From: Bifidobacterium pongonis
GTDB lineage: Bacteria > Actinomycetota > Actinomycetes > Actinomycetales > Bifidobacteriaceae
DNA: 64,000 nt
Assembly: GCF_019331805.1 (NCBI RefSeq)
Contig: NZ_JAHBBE010000001.1
Span: forward strand, 1 to 64,000
Direction: 5' to 3'
Every line of letters begins with the position of its first letter. The stretch's first letter is position 1. The notes beneath the pieces are model-generated. The model saw only the letters and a program-made list of their open reading frames with translations. It ran no database searches and had not been told where the DNA came from. Position numbers and translations under genes: made by a program. Below are positions 9,042 through 17,808 of the stretch, one piece after another.

Positions 9042-11228
9042 CTAGGCGGTCAGCTTGGTGCTCTCCATGTTCGCAACATACCACTGGTTGAACTTGATCA
9101 GCGGCTTCCTCAGCAGCAGGCCGATCAGCAGCAGCGGCGGTATGAACAGCAGCAGCGCCCCAATCGCCTTCCAATAGTCCATGTTGTAAATGCCCGCGAT
9201 CGAGGCGCGCAACGCGGTCACCGCATGCGTGGCCGGCAGGAACGGGCTGATCGAACCGAGCCACGACGGCAGCATTTGCAACGGATAGGCGGCGTTCGAA
9301 CCGGAGATCTGCATGATGAGCATGAGCACGCCGATCGCCTTACCCACGTTGCCGAAGCTCACGACCATCGTGTAGGCGAAGAACGAGAACACCAGCGAAC
9401 TCACCCAGCCGGTGAGCATGAACAGCCACGGGTGCACGGCCTGCACGTGCATGAACAGCAGCGAGCCGCCCGCCGAGAACGTGCTCTGCAGCAGCGCGAT
9501 CAGCGCGAACACGCCGTAATGGCCAAGGAACAGCTGATGCGGTCGCGGGTGCCTCAGCTGTTCGCGGGTGCGGCGCGAAACCGTGGTTTTCAGCGTCACG
9601 CCCATGAGCAGTGCGCCCACCCACAGCGGGATGATCACGTACAGCGGCGCAAGCGACGAACCGAATTGCGCGACGGGGAACACCGCCTCGCGCTTGAGCT
9701 TCACCGGTGCGGCGATCGACGCGGCGAGCGTTTCGGAATCGGTGCCCAGCAGCTTCTTGATCTCGTCCAGGTCGGAGCTGTTCAGCGCGGCTTCCAGCTT
9801 GGTGTTGAATTCGGTGAGATTCGTGCCGGTAGTCGACAGTTTCTTGGCCAGTTTGTCCAGCGATTCCTTCACTTCGCCGAGGCTGGTGGTCGCCTTCGTG
9901 TTGATGTCGTCCACGTCGCCCACCGCGCTTTTCAGCGTGGCCACGCCGGTGTTCAGTTCGGCGGCCGCGTTGGCCACGGATGTGGAGATCTGGGAAAGCA
10001 TCGGCTTGATATTCGAGGAGAAGTCGGTGGAAATGCCGCTCACGGCCTGCTTCGCTTCGGCCGCCAGCGCCTTGACCTGCTTGCTTTGCTCGTCGACGCT
10101 GCCCTTCTTCGAAGTCACGTCGGAGGCGGCTTTCTTCAGGGATGCCGCGAGATTGTCCTGCATGGTGATCGCCGTTTCCAGCTGCGACAGGATCGCGTCG
10201 AATTTGGGCTTGCTGCTTTCGGGAATCTGCGGTTCCAGCGCGGCGAGCGTGTTGCGGATCGTCCGGTACTGTTCGGCCTGTTCGCTCACATGCGTGGATT
10301 CGGTGTTCAGCAGTTGCGCGGTGTCCGTCATCTGCGTGCCGGCATCGGCGACGAGCGAATCGACCGAGTCCGCGACCGCGCCGTAGCTGGAGGCGCTCTG
10401 TTTGAGCGCGGCGGCCAGCGCGTTGGTGCTCGTGTCGAGTGCGCCCGTCAGGTCGGTCGCGCCTTTCTTTGCGGATTTCAGCTGATCGCCGGCGCTGGCT
10501 CCGGTTGCGGAGATGTTCTTCAGCAGCGCGGAGGAGCTGTTGAGCAGCGTGGACGCGGAGGTGGTGAGCGCGCTGAAATCGCCGATGGTGCTGGAGGAGT
10601 CCTGCAGTGTGGTGGCGAGCGTGCCGATGTTCGCGGTGAAGTTGTTCAGCGCGGCGGTCGCCTTGGGCGACGAGAGCTCGTCCGAAAGCTGCGAGGCGAT
10701 CGACAGCGCGGTGCCTGTCAGCGTTTTGACGAACATCTGGTTGATCTGCGTGCTCACCTCGTTCGCGCCCTGGTTGGTGAGGTTCGGCGTCAGCGCGTTC
10801 GTTTTCTCGTTGGTGTAATAGCGGATCTTGACGTTTTTCGCGTCGGAGGAGAAGAACGTCATCATGCTTTTGCTGAAGGTTTTCGGAATCACGATCGCGG
10901 CATAGTATTTGCCGGATTTCGTGCCTTTGATCGCGTCCTGTTCGCTGGTGAACGTCCAATCGAGTTCCGAATTGGAGCGCAGCGTGTTGAGGATCTGGTC
11001 GCCCATGGTGATCTTCACCGGGATGAGGTCGGAACGGTAGCCTTCATCGACGCTGGCGACGGCGAATTTCAGGTTCTTCATGTTGCCGAACGGATCCCAG
11101 CTGGCCGCGATGTTGAACCAGGTGAACAGGCCGGGAATCACCGTCAGACCGATCACGATGATGATGGAGACGATGTTGCTGGTCAGGCGGCGCACGTCGC
11201 CTATGAACAGTTTGCCGATCGTTCTCAT
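9042..11228 (-). CDS. YhgE/Pip domain membrane protein (second in operon)
   Basis: This 728-residue protein has the YhgE/Pip (phage infection protein) architecture: one N-terminal helix, a PGLFTWFNIAASWDPFGNMKNLKFAVASVDEG-type conserved segment, a long extracytoplasmic helical region rich in Ala/Ser/Thr/Leu (coiled-coil-like, about residues 180-500), and about six C-terminal helices resembling ABC-2 membrane domains. Family members are membrane proteins of poorly known function. Some serve as phage receptors and some are related to export or efflux. Its ATG overlaps the stop of the upstream paralogue by 4 nt, so the two are translationally coupled and may form a heteromer. TetR follows after 90 nt. 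Confidence 0.85.
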   Translation of the reverse strand: MRTIGKLFIGDVRRLTSNIVSIIIVIGLTVIPGLFTWFNIAASWDPFGNMKNLKFAVASVDEGYRSDLIPVKITMGDQILNTLRSNSELDWTFTSEQDAIKGTKSGKYYAAIVIPKTFSKSMMTFFSSDAKNVKIRYYTNEKTNALTPNLTNQGANEVSTQINQMFVKTLTGTALSIASQLSDELSSPKATAALNNFTANIGTLATTLQDSSSTIGDFSALTTSASTLLNSSSALLKNISATGASAGDQLKSAKKGATDLTGALDTSTNALAAALKQSASSYGAVADSVDSLVADAGTQMTDTAQLLNTESTHVSEQAEQYRTIRNTLAALEPQIPESSKPKFDAILSQLETAITMQDNLAASLKKAASDVTSKKGSVDEQSKQVKALAAEAKQAVSGISTDFSSNIKPMLSQISTSVANAAAELNTGVATLKSAVGDVDDINTKATTSLGEVKESLDKLAKKLSTTGTNLTEFNTKLEAALNSSDLDEIKKLLGTDSETLAASIAAPVKLKREAVFPVAQFGSSLAPLYVIIPLWVGALLMGVTLKTTVSRRTREQLRHPRPHQLFLGHYGVFALIALLQSTFSAGGSLLFMHVQAVHPWLFMLTGWVSSLVFSFFAYTMVVSFGNVGKAIGVLMLIMQISGSNAAYPLQMLPSWLGSISPFLPATHAVTALRASIAGIYNMDYWKAIGALLLFIPPLLLIGLLLRKPLIKFNQWYVANMESTKLTA

Positions 11229-13762
11229 TTGACGTGCTTCCTTTCGTAGCGTGCGAGGGCGATGCGGATTTCATCGTCGTCCAGATTGCCGAGCTGGCGT
11301 TGCCTGCGCAGGTTATCGCGGATGAATTCGATGGCCAGCAGGAAGCCGATGATGAGCAGGACCCAGATGATCCATGCGAGCAGCGCTTCAAGCTTGGTGT
11401 TGGTCGTCAGCGAGAACGTGACGGCTAGGATGATCGGCACGACCAGTCCGGCGATCAGCGCGCCGCGCTTGAGACGCGGGTAGAGCGCTTCGAAGTGCGC
11501 GGCCTTGCGTTCGATGGACGCCTTGTAACCGCTATGGTTCGTCAGCGCCTGCAGCGCGTTGGAAATACGATATTCCGAGCCGGGCAGGTGCACGTCCTCG
11601 CCGATAATCATGTCGCTTTCCTTGATCTGCCGCGCGAACATGCGGTTGGTGTTGGCCATGAGCGGGCGCACGATCAGGCCGATGGCGAAGCCGATGATGC
11701 TGAACAGCAGCAGGTAGGCGATGTTCTGCGCCCAATGCCCGTCGTAGAATCCGCCGATGGTTTCACGGAACGCTTTGATCGAATAGTTGAATGGGAAGAA
11801 CGGGTAGAGCGTGCGGAAGAACTTCGGCATCATTTCGATGGGGTAGAGGCCTGAAGCGCCGGGGATCTGCAGCATGATGAGCGCGATGCAGATGCCTTTG
11901 CCCACGTGCAGGAACGCGGTGGATAGCGAGAAGATGATGGAGAGGTCCACGAGCGAGGTGAGCACGCCGGTGAGGACGAACGCGGCCGCGTTGACCGTCT
12001 GCACGCCGAGCATCAGGTTGCCTACGGTGGTGGCGAAGCCTTGCAATGCCGCGAAAACGGCGAGGAACAGGAATCGGCCCATGTACCCCTGCGTGGAGGT
12101 CATGTTCAGAATGCCTTCCTCATCGGCTTCCGTTTTGAAGATCACCACCAGGGCGAATGCGCCCACCCACAGCGCCATGTTGGTGAACAGTGGCGCCATG
12201 CCGGAACCGTAGGAATCCACGGGGTACAGCACTTTGGTGTCGAGCACGGTGGGGGAGAGCATGAATTCGGCGATGCGTTCGGTGTCGAGTTCGCCGTCCG
12301 CGCCAAACATGGAGCTCAGCATGTTCGAGGTGTTGAGCGCGCTGATGTCGGTGATGACGGTGTCGAGCTTGTCGCCGAGTTTCGCCAGTGCCTTGTCGGT
12401 TGTACGTAGCGCGGAGGCGGTGTCGGCACTGGCCTTGTCGAGCTGGTCGAGCACCGTGGCGGTCTGGCTGGCCAGGGCCGTCTGGCTGCTCAGGCCACCG
12501 CCGAGCGTGCCAGTGACGCCGGCCAGCGAGCTCAGGCCGCTGTTCAGCTGCGGCATGGCGCCGGAGGTGATGGTCGATCGGGCCGTGTTGGTGGCTGTTA
12601 GCGACTGCTGCGCGGCGTTGTTGACGTTCGTGGTCAGGCCGGAGACGGTGGTGATGGTTTTGCCGGTGCTGGTGTTCAGCGCTTTGATGTCGCGCAGCGT
12701 TTCGGCGGCGTTCTCGTTGCTGTTCTGCAGTTGCGCGATGGCATCCTTCAGTTCGGGCAGGGTGCTCACGATCGGCAGCTGGTTCAACGATTCCAGCACT
12801 TTGGCCGTGGAATCGTTGGCGCTTTGCAGGGTGGCGACCGCGTTGCCGGCTGTGGTGTTCGCGTTGGTCAGACCGGTGGTGACGGTGTTGATGGTGGTGG
12901 TCGCCTGCTGCATGGTCTGGGTGATCGCCGTGGAGCCCTTGTCGAGTCCGGTGGAGGTTTTGGCGGCGAAATCGTTCAGACTGGTTTGCGTGGTGGAGAT
13001 CAGGTTTGAGGTGCCGCTCAGGCTGTTGCCCGCGTCGACTGCGGCCTGCTGCAGGCTGGAGATGGATTGCCGCGCGGCTTTCGTCTTGGCGGGTGTACTG
13101 TCCATGTCGGCGATGAGCGAGGCGAGTTTGGTGCGCGTTGAGCTGATTGTGCCGCGCGCTTCGGTGAGCGAGCTTACGGCGCTGGTCTGCATACTGCCGG
13201 CTTTGTCGGTGATTTTGCCGTCAAGGGTGTTCACCGCTTTGGAGAGCACTTCGCTCACGGTTGAGACGAAGGTGCTGTTGACCTGGTTGTCGACCGTGCT
13301 GGCGCCGGTGTCCGTGATTTTCGGGGCGATGGCGCTGGCCTTCTCGTTGACGTAATACTTGAGTTCCGGCTGTTTGCCGCTGCCGGTGATGACGCCGAGC
13401 AGGTCTTTGGAGAAGGTTTTGGGGATGATGATGGTCGCGTACGATTCGCCGGAGCGGACGCGTTCCATGCCTTCCTGTTCGTCGGCGAAGTTCCAGCCGA
13501 GCTGGGTGTTGTCCTTCAGCTGGTTGACGATCTGGAGGCCCAGATTGGTTTTGCCGACGAGCTTGTTGGTGGTGCCTTCGTCGTTGTTCACCACCGTCAC
13601 TTCGATACCGCTGGTGTTCTTGTACGGGTTCCAGAATCCGCGGATGTTGAACCATGCGTACATCGGCGGAATCAGTACGAGGCCTATCGCCACCACCCAT
13701 GCGGACGGTACTTTCAGCAATCGTTTGAAATCGCGTTTGAGAATCGCGAGTACGTTGCCCAT
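11225..13762 (-). CDS. YhgE/Pip domain membrane protein (first in operon)
   Basis: This 845-residue paralogue of the next gene has an N-terminal membrane helix with PPMYAWFNIRGFWNPYKNTSGIEVTVVNNDEG, the most conserved Pip block. A very long Ser/Thr/Ala-rich, Leu-zipper-like extracytoplasmic region follows (about 200-520), then about six C-terminal helices. Unlike its partner it adds a cytoplasmic segment of about 75 residues and two further helices, ending in a charged tail. The start at 13762 is fixed by AAGGAGA at 13766-13772; the open frame extends 59 codons further without support. It is the promoter-proximal gene of the operon, downstream of a palindromic operator cluster. Confidence 0.86.
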   Translation of the reverse strand: MGNVLAILKRDFKRLLKVPSAWVVAIGLVLIPPMYAWFNIRGFWNPYKNTSGIEVTVVNNDEGTTNKLVGKTNLGLQIVNQLKDNTQLGWNFADEQEGMERVRSGESYATIIIPKTFSKDLLGVITGSGKQPELKYYVNEKASAIAPKITDTGASTVDNQVNSTFVSTVSEVLSKAVNTLDGKITDKAGSMQTSAVSSLTEARGTISSTRTKLASLIADMDSTPAKTKAARQSISSLQQAAVDAGNSLSGTSNLISTTQTSLNDFAAKTSTGLDKGSTAITQTMQQATTTINTVTTGLTNANTTAGNAVATLQSANDSTAKVLESLNQLPIVSTLPELKDAIAQLQNSNENAAETLRDIKALNTSTGKTITTVSGLTTNVNNAAQQSLTATNTARSTITSGAMPQLNSGLSSLAGVTGTLGGGLSSQTALASQTATVLDQLDKASADTASALRTTDKALAKLGDKLDTVITDISALNTSNMLSSMFGADGELDTERIAEFMLSPTVLDTKVLYPVDSYGSGMAPLFTNMALWVGAFALVVIFKTEADEEGILNMTSTQGYMGRFLFLAVFAALQGFATTVGNLMLGVQTVNAAAFVLTGVLTSLVDLSIIFSLSTAFLHVGKGICIALIMLQIPGASGLYPIEMMPKFFRTLYPFFPFNYSIKAFRETIGGFYDGHWAQNIAYLLLFSIIGFAIGLIVRPLMANTNRMFARQIKESDMIIGEDVHLPGSEYRISNALQALTNHSGYKASIERKAAHFEALYPRLKRGALIAGLVVPIILAVTFSLTTNTKLEALLAWIIWVLLIIGFLLAIEFIRDNLRRQRQLGNLDDDEIRIALARYERKHVK

Positions 13763-13820
13763 CGGTCTCCTTATGAAGTCTTGAGGTCTTGTGTGTTCCT
13801 GTGAAGTCTTCTCGGTATAT

Positions 13821-13860
13821 GCTACGCATTGCGTAGCGCTACGCATCAAGTAGCGTAGCG
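13821..13860 (-). promoter_or_regulatory. Inverted-repeat operator cluster, probable TetR site
   Basis: GCTACGCA-T-TGCGTAGC (13821-13837) is a perfect palindrome. It is directly followed by CGCTACGC (13837-13844) and GCGTAGCG (13853-13860), a second inverted pair with an 8-nt spacer. The cluster lies 59-98 nt upstream of the first YhgE/Pip start. A possible -10 (TATACC, minus strand, near 13814-13819) falls between it and the gene. Binding by the operon's own TetR is inferred from position and symmetry. Confidence 0.65.
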
Positions 13861-13996
13861 TACCCTGTCCCCAATTCCGCCGGCACGCGATTCCGCCGCG
13901 CCCGGCGGCGCTCCCGCTTTTGCCGGAAGCTGACCTCAAAGCCGAAGTATGCCCGCTTTGTTAGGTTGGAGCGTACTGGGGAGATAGGGAGAAAAC

Positions 13997-15232
13997 ATGG
14001 CGGATACCGCTCGTAATGATGCTCGCAACGCCGCTCACCAAGCCGCTCATCGCACCGCTCGCACCCACGATCTGGAACGGAACATGCCGCTCATCGTCAC
14101 CATCTTCGGCGACCTGGTACTGTTCGACGGCATCGTGTCCTTCCCGCTCGTCATGCGCGAAATCATCCTGTCCATAGGCGCGGTGGTGCTCGGCTACCAG
14201 CATGTCAATCCGCTGAACCTCACCGTGATCATGTCCGTGATCGGCACCGCGCTGTTCGCGGTGAACTCCGTGCTCATGATCATCTTCGGCGTACTGCTGA
14301 TCCTCCGTAAGGAACGCCATCGCGCCGCGCCCTGGACGTACGTGCTGATGCCGCTCACCTTCTTCGAGATCATGTTCACCCTCTGCCTGCACGGCGTCGG
14401 GTGGAATCTGCTGGTGCAGGTCGTGCAGTTCCTGCTGCTGGCGGCGCTGTCCGTGACGGTCGACCCGGGTCTGCGTGAGGAGCGCCGATTGCAGCGCACG
14501 CTGCGGCGCATGGACGAGCGCGACGTCTTCATGGAGAGCGAACGCGAGGGCATGCTCGGCCGTGATCGCACCGGTAAAGGCTATATGGAGCTGAACTTCT
14601 TCAACATGTTCTGGCTGTTCGCCGTCGGCTGCGTGTTCGGCTGCGCCGTCGAAACGGTGTACCACATCGTGGTGTTCGGCGGTTATCAGAACCGCGCCAG
14701 CTTCCTGTACGGGCCGTTCTCCGCGATCTACGGTTTCGGCACGCTGCTCGTCTCCGTATGCTTGAACCGGCTGTACAAGTCGAGTCTTCTGACGATCTTC
14801 ATGTCGTCGGCGGTGCTGGGCGGCGCGTTCGAATGGCTCAGCAGCTGGTTCATGGAAGTGACCGTCGGTATGAAGGCGTGGGATTACAGCGGCAAATGGC
14901 TGTCGATCGGCGGGCGCACCTGCGGCCAGTTCATGTTCTTCTGGGGTGTGCTGGGCGTGGTGTGGATGAAGCTGATCCTGCCCGCACTGCTGAACTGCAT
15001 CAACCGGATTCCGTGGAAGATCCGCTACTCGCTGACCGCGGTGTGTTTCGTGCTGCTGTTGGGCGACGCGCTGTTCTCGCTGATGGCCATCGACTGCTGG
15101 TACATGCGTTTGGCCGGCATCCACTCCGATTCGCCGGTCGTGCAATGGATCGATTTGCATTTCAACAATGAGGTGATGGAGCAGCGGCTGCCCACCATGC
15201 ATATCGACCCGACGTTGGCGGGGCGTCCGTAG
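13997..15232 (+). CDS. Putative ABC-transporter type IV (CmpB-like) permease
   Basis: This 411-residue membrane protein has about ten hydrophobic segments. The second half carries the hallmark of the ABC_trans_CmpB family (PF06541): FWLFAVGCVFGCAVETVYH, then RASFLYGPFSAIYGFGTLL, then GAFEWLSSWFMEVTVGMKAWDYSGKWLSIGGRTCGQFMFFWG. The first half (about residues 30-155) is an extra four-helix region. No ATPase lies next to it, so transport has not been shown from context. A Shine-Dalgarno (AGGGAG) lies 8 nt before the ATG. It is divergent from the YhgE/Pip operon, sharing a 234-bp upstream region. Confidence 0.8.
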   Translation: MADTARNDARNAAHQAAHRTARTHDLERNMPLIVTIFGDLVLFDGIVSFPLVMREIILSIGAVVLGYQHVNPLNLTVIMSVIGTALFAVNSVLMIIFGVLLILRKERHRAAPWTYVLMPLTFFEIMFTLCLHGVGWNLLVQVVQFLLLAALSVTVDPGLREERRLQRTLRRMDERDVFMESEREGMLGRDRTGKGYMELNFFNMFWLFAVGCVFGCAVETVYHIVVFGGYQNRASFLYGPFSAIYGFGTLLVSVCLNRLYKSSLLTIFMSSAVLGGAFEWLSSWFMEVTVGMKAWDYSGKWLSIGGRTCGQFMFFWGVLGVVWMKLILPALLNCINRIPWKIRYSLTAVCFVLLLGDALFSLMAIDCWYMRLAGIHSDSPVVQWIDLHFNNEVMEQRLPTMHIDPTLAGRP

Positions 15233-15314
15233 GGGGGGGGCGCAGGGCGCGGGCGTACGGGCTTGCGGGCTTTGGCGCGTGGTGCGTGGTGCGCCCGTGT
15301 AGAACACATATCAC

Positions 15315-15379
15315 ATACGGCTGTGGGCGGGACGGATCGAATCCATCGCGGATCGAATCCATCCCGCCCACAGCCGTAT
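15315..15379. terminator. Strong hairpin between convergent genes
   Basis: Arms ATACGGCTGTGGGCGGGA and TCCCGCCCACAGCCGTAT are perfectly complementary. The loop contains the direct repeat GATCGAATCCATC twice. It sits between the ends of the CmpB-like gene (+) and the aminotransferase gene (-), so it is suited to stopping transcription from both sides, although no long T-run follows. Confidence 0.7.
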
Positions 15380-15460
15380 ATGTCGTATCACGGTATGCGC
15401 GAATGCGCGGTATGCGCGAATGCGTGATATGTGGCGATCGCCTGTCACGGCGACGCGGCA

Positions 15461-16651
15461 TCACTTGCCGTACTGTTCGTGCACGAAACGCTCCAACGCG
15501 CCGATCGAACGCTTCACCTTCTCCGTATCGATGCAGTACGCCATACGGAAGTAGCCCGGCACGCCGAAGCTTTCCGACGGCACCAGAATCAGATCGTAAT
15601 CCTTCGCCTTCATGCAGAACGCGGTCGCGTCCTCCTCCAGCGCCTTCGGGAAGATGTAGAACGTGCCGCCGGGGCGCACCACGTCGAAGCCGAGCGAAGT
15701 GAGCGCGTCATACAGCAGGTTCATGTTCGTTTCGTAGACGCTCAGATCGCTGGTTTCGTCGATGACCTTCGCGACGCCCAGCTGGATCGAGCTCGGCGGG
15801 CAATTGTGGCCGGTGCCGCGGCTGATCTGGCCCATCATCGGCACGAGCAGGTCGGCGTCGGTGGCCTTCGGATTCACGGCCACGTAGCCGATGCGCTCGC
15901 CCGGCAGCGAGAGCGACTTGGAGAAGGAGTAGCAAGTCAGCGTGTTGGCGTAGAAGCGGGCCGGGTACGGCTGGGTGTTGCCGTCGAAGACGATTTCGCG
16001 GTACGGTTCGTCGCTGATGAGGAAGATGTCGTGACCGTACTCCTGCTGTTTTGCTTCGAGGATCGCGGCCAGCTTGGTCAGCGTTTGCGCGGAATACACT
16101 GCGCCCGAAGGATTGTTCGGCGTGTTGATGAGGATGGCCTGCACGTTCGGGTTCAGTGCGGCTTCGAACGCTTCGAAGTTGATTTGGAAGCTGGTGGTGT
16201 CGGCGGGGATGACGGTCAGATGCGCGCCGGTACCATTCACGTACGGCTGGTATTCGGGGAAGTAGGGGGCGAAGGTGATGATCTCATCGCCCGGCTTGGT
16301 TACGGCTCGCATGGCGTGGGAGAGTGCGCCCGCGGCGCCCGTGGTGGGGAAGATGTGGCGGCCTTCGTAGTCCATGCCGAAGCGGCGGTTCAGGGAGTCC
16401 GCGATGGTGGCGCATACGGAGGGGATGCCCAGGGAGGGGGAGTAGCCGTGGATGGCGACCGGGTCGCCGTTCTCGTACAGGTCGACCATGGCGTCGGTGA
16501 AGTCGCGCGGCGCGGGGACGGAAGGATTGCCCAGGGAGAAATCGAAGACGTTTTCGTACCCGATCTGCGCACCGCGCTTGGTGGCGTATTCGCTCAATTC
16601 GCGGATGACGGACTTGCCGCCCAGCATCGCCTTGTATTGTTCGTTGATCAT
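15461..16651 (-). CDS. PLP-dependent aminotransferase, class I/II
   Basis: This 396-residue fold-type I aminotransferase shows the PLP-contact motifs NTPNNPSGAVYS (residues about 165-176) and SDEPYREIVFDG, and the Schiff-base lysine in CYSFSKSLSLPGERIGY. The substrate-binding Arg lies near the C-terminus in FRMAYC. The sequence resembles the aspartate-aminotransferase-like group, but the amino donor cannot be read from the sequence. The start at 16651 has AAGGAAG at 16655-16661; the open frame extends 20 codons upstream without a site. It is convergent with the CmpB-like gene and is preceded by a long repeat region. Confidence 0.88.
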   Translation of the reverse strand: MINEQYKAMLGGKSVIRELSEYATKRGAQIGYENVFDFSLGNPSVPAPRDFTDAMVDLYENGDPVAIHGYSPSLGIPSVCATIADSLNRRFGMDYEGRHIFPTTGAAGALSHAMRAVTKPGDEIITFAPYFPEYQPYVNGTGAHLTVIPADTTSFQINFEAFEAALNPNVQAILINTPNNPSGAVYSAQTLTKLAAILEAKQQEYGHDIFLISDEPYREIVFDGNTQPYPARFYANTLTCYSFSKSLSLPGERIGYVAVNPKATDADLLVPMMGQISRGTGHNCPPSSIQLGVAKVIDETSDLSVYETNMNLLYDALTSLGFDVVRPGGTFYIFPKALEEDATAFCMKAKDYDLILVPSESFGVPGYFRMAYCIDTEKVKRSIGALERFVHEQYGK

Positions 16652-16804
16652 CGGCTTCCTTCCGTGCTCGTTCACTTCGCCGTATTCGCGTCTCAGTATA
16701 TCCCGCCACACGCGCCCCCGCCCGCCATATTCCGCCCCTGCCAGCCTTCGCCAGTCATCCCTGGCCTGCCCCTTGCTAACCCTTGCCCGCCCTTGCCTGC
16801 CCTT

Positions 16805-16948
16805 GCCTGCTCTGTCGCGTGTCCTTCCTGAGGTTCCCTTGTCGGCTCTGTCGTGTGTCTTTCCCTAGGTTCCCTTGTCGGCTCTGTCGTGTGTCTTTCC
16901 CTAGGTTCCCTTGTCGGCTCTGTCGTGTGTCTTTCCCTAGGTTCCCTT
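16805..16948. repeat. 36-bp tandem repeat array, four units
   Basis: Three consecutive units at 16841-16876, 16877-16912 and 16913-16948 are identical. A diverged unit precedes them at 16805-16840. Each unit contains TCTGTCGTGTGTCTTTCC. The 36-nt period is a multiple of three and produces repeating peptides on both strands, but no start signal, domain or codon-use evidence supports translation. Confidence 0.85.
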
Positions 16949-16988
16949 ATCAACCCCTGCCTGCCTCTTGCCCTTGTCCACCCCCTCA

Positions 16989-17031
16989 ACCGTTTTCAGA
17001 CAAATTCCGCCCTATTCTGTCCGATTCCGGT
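16989..17031. repeat. Short palindromic repeat family, copy 1
   Basis: The element is about 43 bp, begins ACCGTTTTCAGACA and ends TGTCCGATTCCGGT, so its two halves form an imperfect hairpin. Three further copies follow within 320 bp. Confidence 0.7.
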
Positions 17032-17072
17032 AAAGCTCCGTTGCCGTATCCTCCCCTTGCCGCCCGCTCTTT

Positions 17073-17116
17073 ACCGTTTTCAGACAGAATTCCGCCTGAT
17101 TTTGTCTGATTTCGGT
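17073..17116. repeat. Short palindromic repeat family, copy 2
   Basis: ACCGTTTTCAGACA at the left and TGTCTGATTTCGGT at the right pair imperfectly across a central AATTCCGCC. The right arm differs from copy 1 where pairing with the left arm improves. Confidence 0.7.
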
Positions 17117-17157
17117 AACGTGCATTGCCGCTGTTCTCCTCTGCTGCCCACCCCTCA

Positions 17158-17200
17158 ACCGTTTTCAGACAAATTTCGCCCTATTCTGTCCGATTTCGGT
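17158..17200. repeat. Short palindromic repeat family, copy 3
   Basis: Same 43-bp layout as copy 1. The flanks match copy 1 too (CTCA before, AAAGCTCYGTTGCCGTATCC after), so the duplicated block is larger than the palindrome here. Confidence 0.7.
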
Positions 17201-17306
17201 AAAGCTCTGTTGCCGTATCCTCCCCTTGCCGCCCGCTCCTGCCCTGCCCGCTCCCTGCCCGCTCCCTGCCTACCCTTGCCTACCCCCTGCTCTTGCCCAC
17301 CCCTCA

Positions 17307-17349
17307 ACCGTTTTCAGACAAATTCCGCCTGATTTTGTCCGATTTCGGT
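17307..17349. repeat. Short palindromic repeat family, copy 4
   Basis: Same 43-bp layout, with left flank CCCCTCA as in copies 1 and 3 and a different right flank. The last copy lies 160 bp from the tRNA gene. Confidence 0.7.
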
Positions 17350-17472
17350 GGGGAGGGATTGCCGGGATTTCGGCGTAAATAGCGCGAAAGCCGGCCCCCA
17401 AGATACTCGGGGCGTCCGGCTTTCACTTCCATCCCCCCCCCCCAGCGGGGGCGGCATAGTTCGCAAATACAG

Positions 17473-17501
17473 AAAACCCTCGGAAACCATGTTTCCGAGG
17501 G
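17473..17501 (-). terminator. Intrinsic terminator of tRNA-Lys
   Basis: On the minus strand CCCTCGGAAAC pairs with GTTTCCGAGGG across a 3-nt loop and is followed by TTTT. It lies 8 nt beyond the 3' end of the tRNA. Confidence 0.85.
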
Positions 17502-17509
17502 ATTCGCGG

Positions 17510-17582
17510 TGCCCCCCGTGGGATTCGAACCCACAACCCACGACTTAAAAGGACGCTGCTCTAACCGTTGAGCTAGAGGGGC
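17510..17582 (-). tRNA. tRNA-Lys (anticodon TTT)
   Basis: The 73-nt gene folds as a cloverleaf. The acceptor stem GCCCCTC/GGGGGGC has one G-U pair, the D-stem is GCTC/GAGC, the anticodon loop is CTTTTAA with anticodon TTT, and the T-arm GTGGG-TTCGAAT-CCCAC is perfect. Discriminator A73 is encoded, but the following bases are CCG, so CCA must be completed by enzyme. The anticodon stem GCGTC/GTCGT has a U30-U40 mismatch, unusual for a functional tRNA; an A at position 30 would make the stem fully paired. Confidence 0.88.
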
Positions 17583-17808
17583 AACAGTCGGCTATTATAC
17601 AGCATTCCTCGAAGATGCGCCACAAACAGGCATGTCAATCCGTTTCGCGCCCATCCTGCGTCCATCCTACGTACCGCAATCCCGCGCAATCCGCCTGCGC
17701 CAATCCCGCGCAATCCGTCCGTGCGCCCCGCATTCCGCGCGCCCCTCCCCACAAAACATCGCCGCCCGCCCCCGCCATCTTCCGCGCACCCTCCTACAGT
17801 AAGGCAGC

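Larger units (their letters stand above)
16652..17509. other. Non-coding repeat region upstream of the aminotransferase
   Basis: No credible gene is seen. The region contains a 36-bp tandem array (16805-16948), four dispersed imperfect palindromes (16989-17349), a hairpin with arms AAAGCCGG/CCGGCTTT around 17388-17423, a run of 11 C (17433-17443), and the terminator of the tRNA gene. Pyrimidine-rich strand bias is strong from 16720 to 17300. Open frames here are artefacts of the repeats. Confidence 0.6.

Noticed and set aside
7908-11249. Long plus-strand open frame of 1113 codons
   Set aside because: It runs antisense to TetR and YhgE/Pip genes and through the palindromic element. Its composition (Arg/Gly/His/Gln-rich) is typical of shadow frames.
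16805-16948. Possible CRISPR array
   Set aside because: The 36-bp units are directly adjacent with no unique spacers and no cas genes are nearby, so this is a simple tandem repeat.
16783-17332. Repetitive Pro/Leu/Arg-rich proteins over the repeat region
   Set aside because: Frames are open on both strands because of the 36-bp period; there are no start signals and composition does not match the genes around.
17510-17582. Ochre suppressor tRNA with anticodon TTA
   Set aside because: Shifting the loop by one base would give TTA but leaves C-T at the closing pair. The CTTTTAA loop with anticodon TTT fits the stem and known tRNA-Lys loops better.
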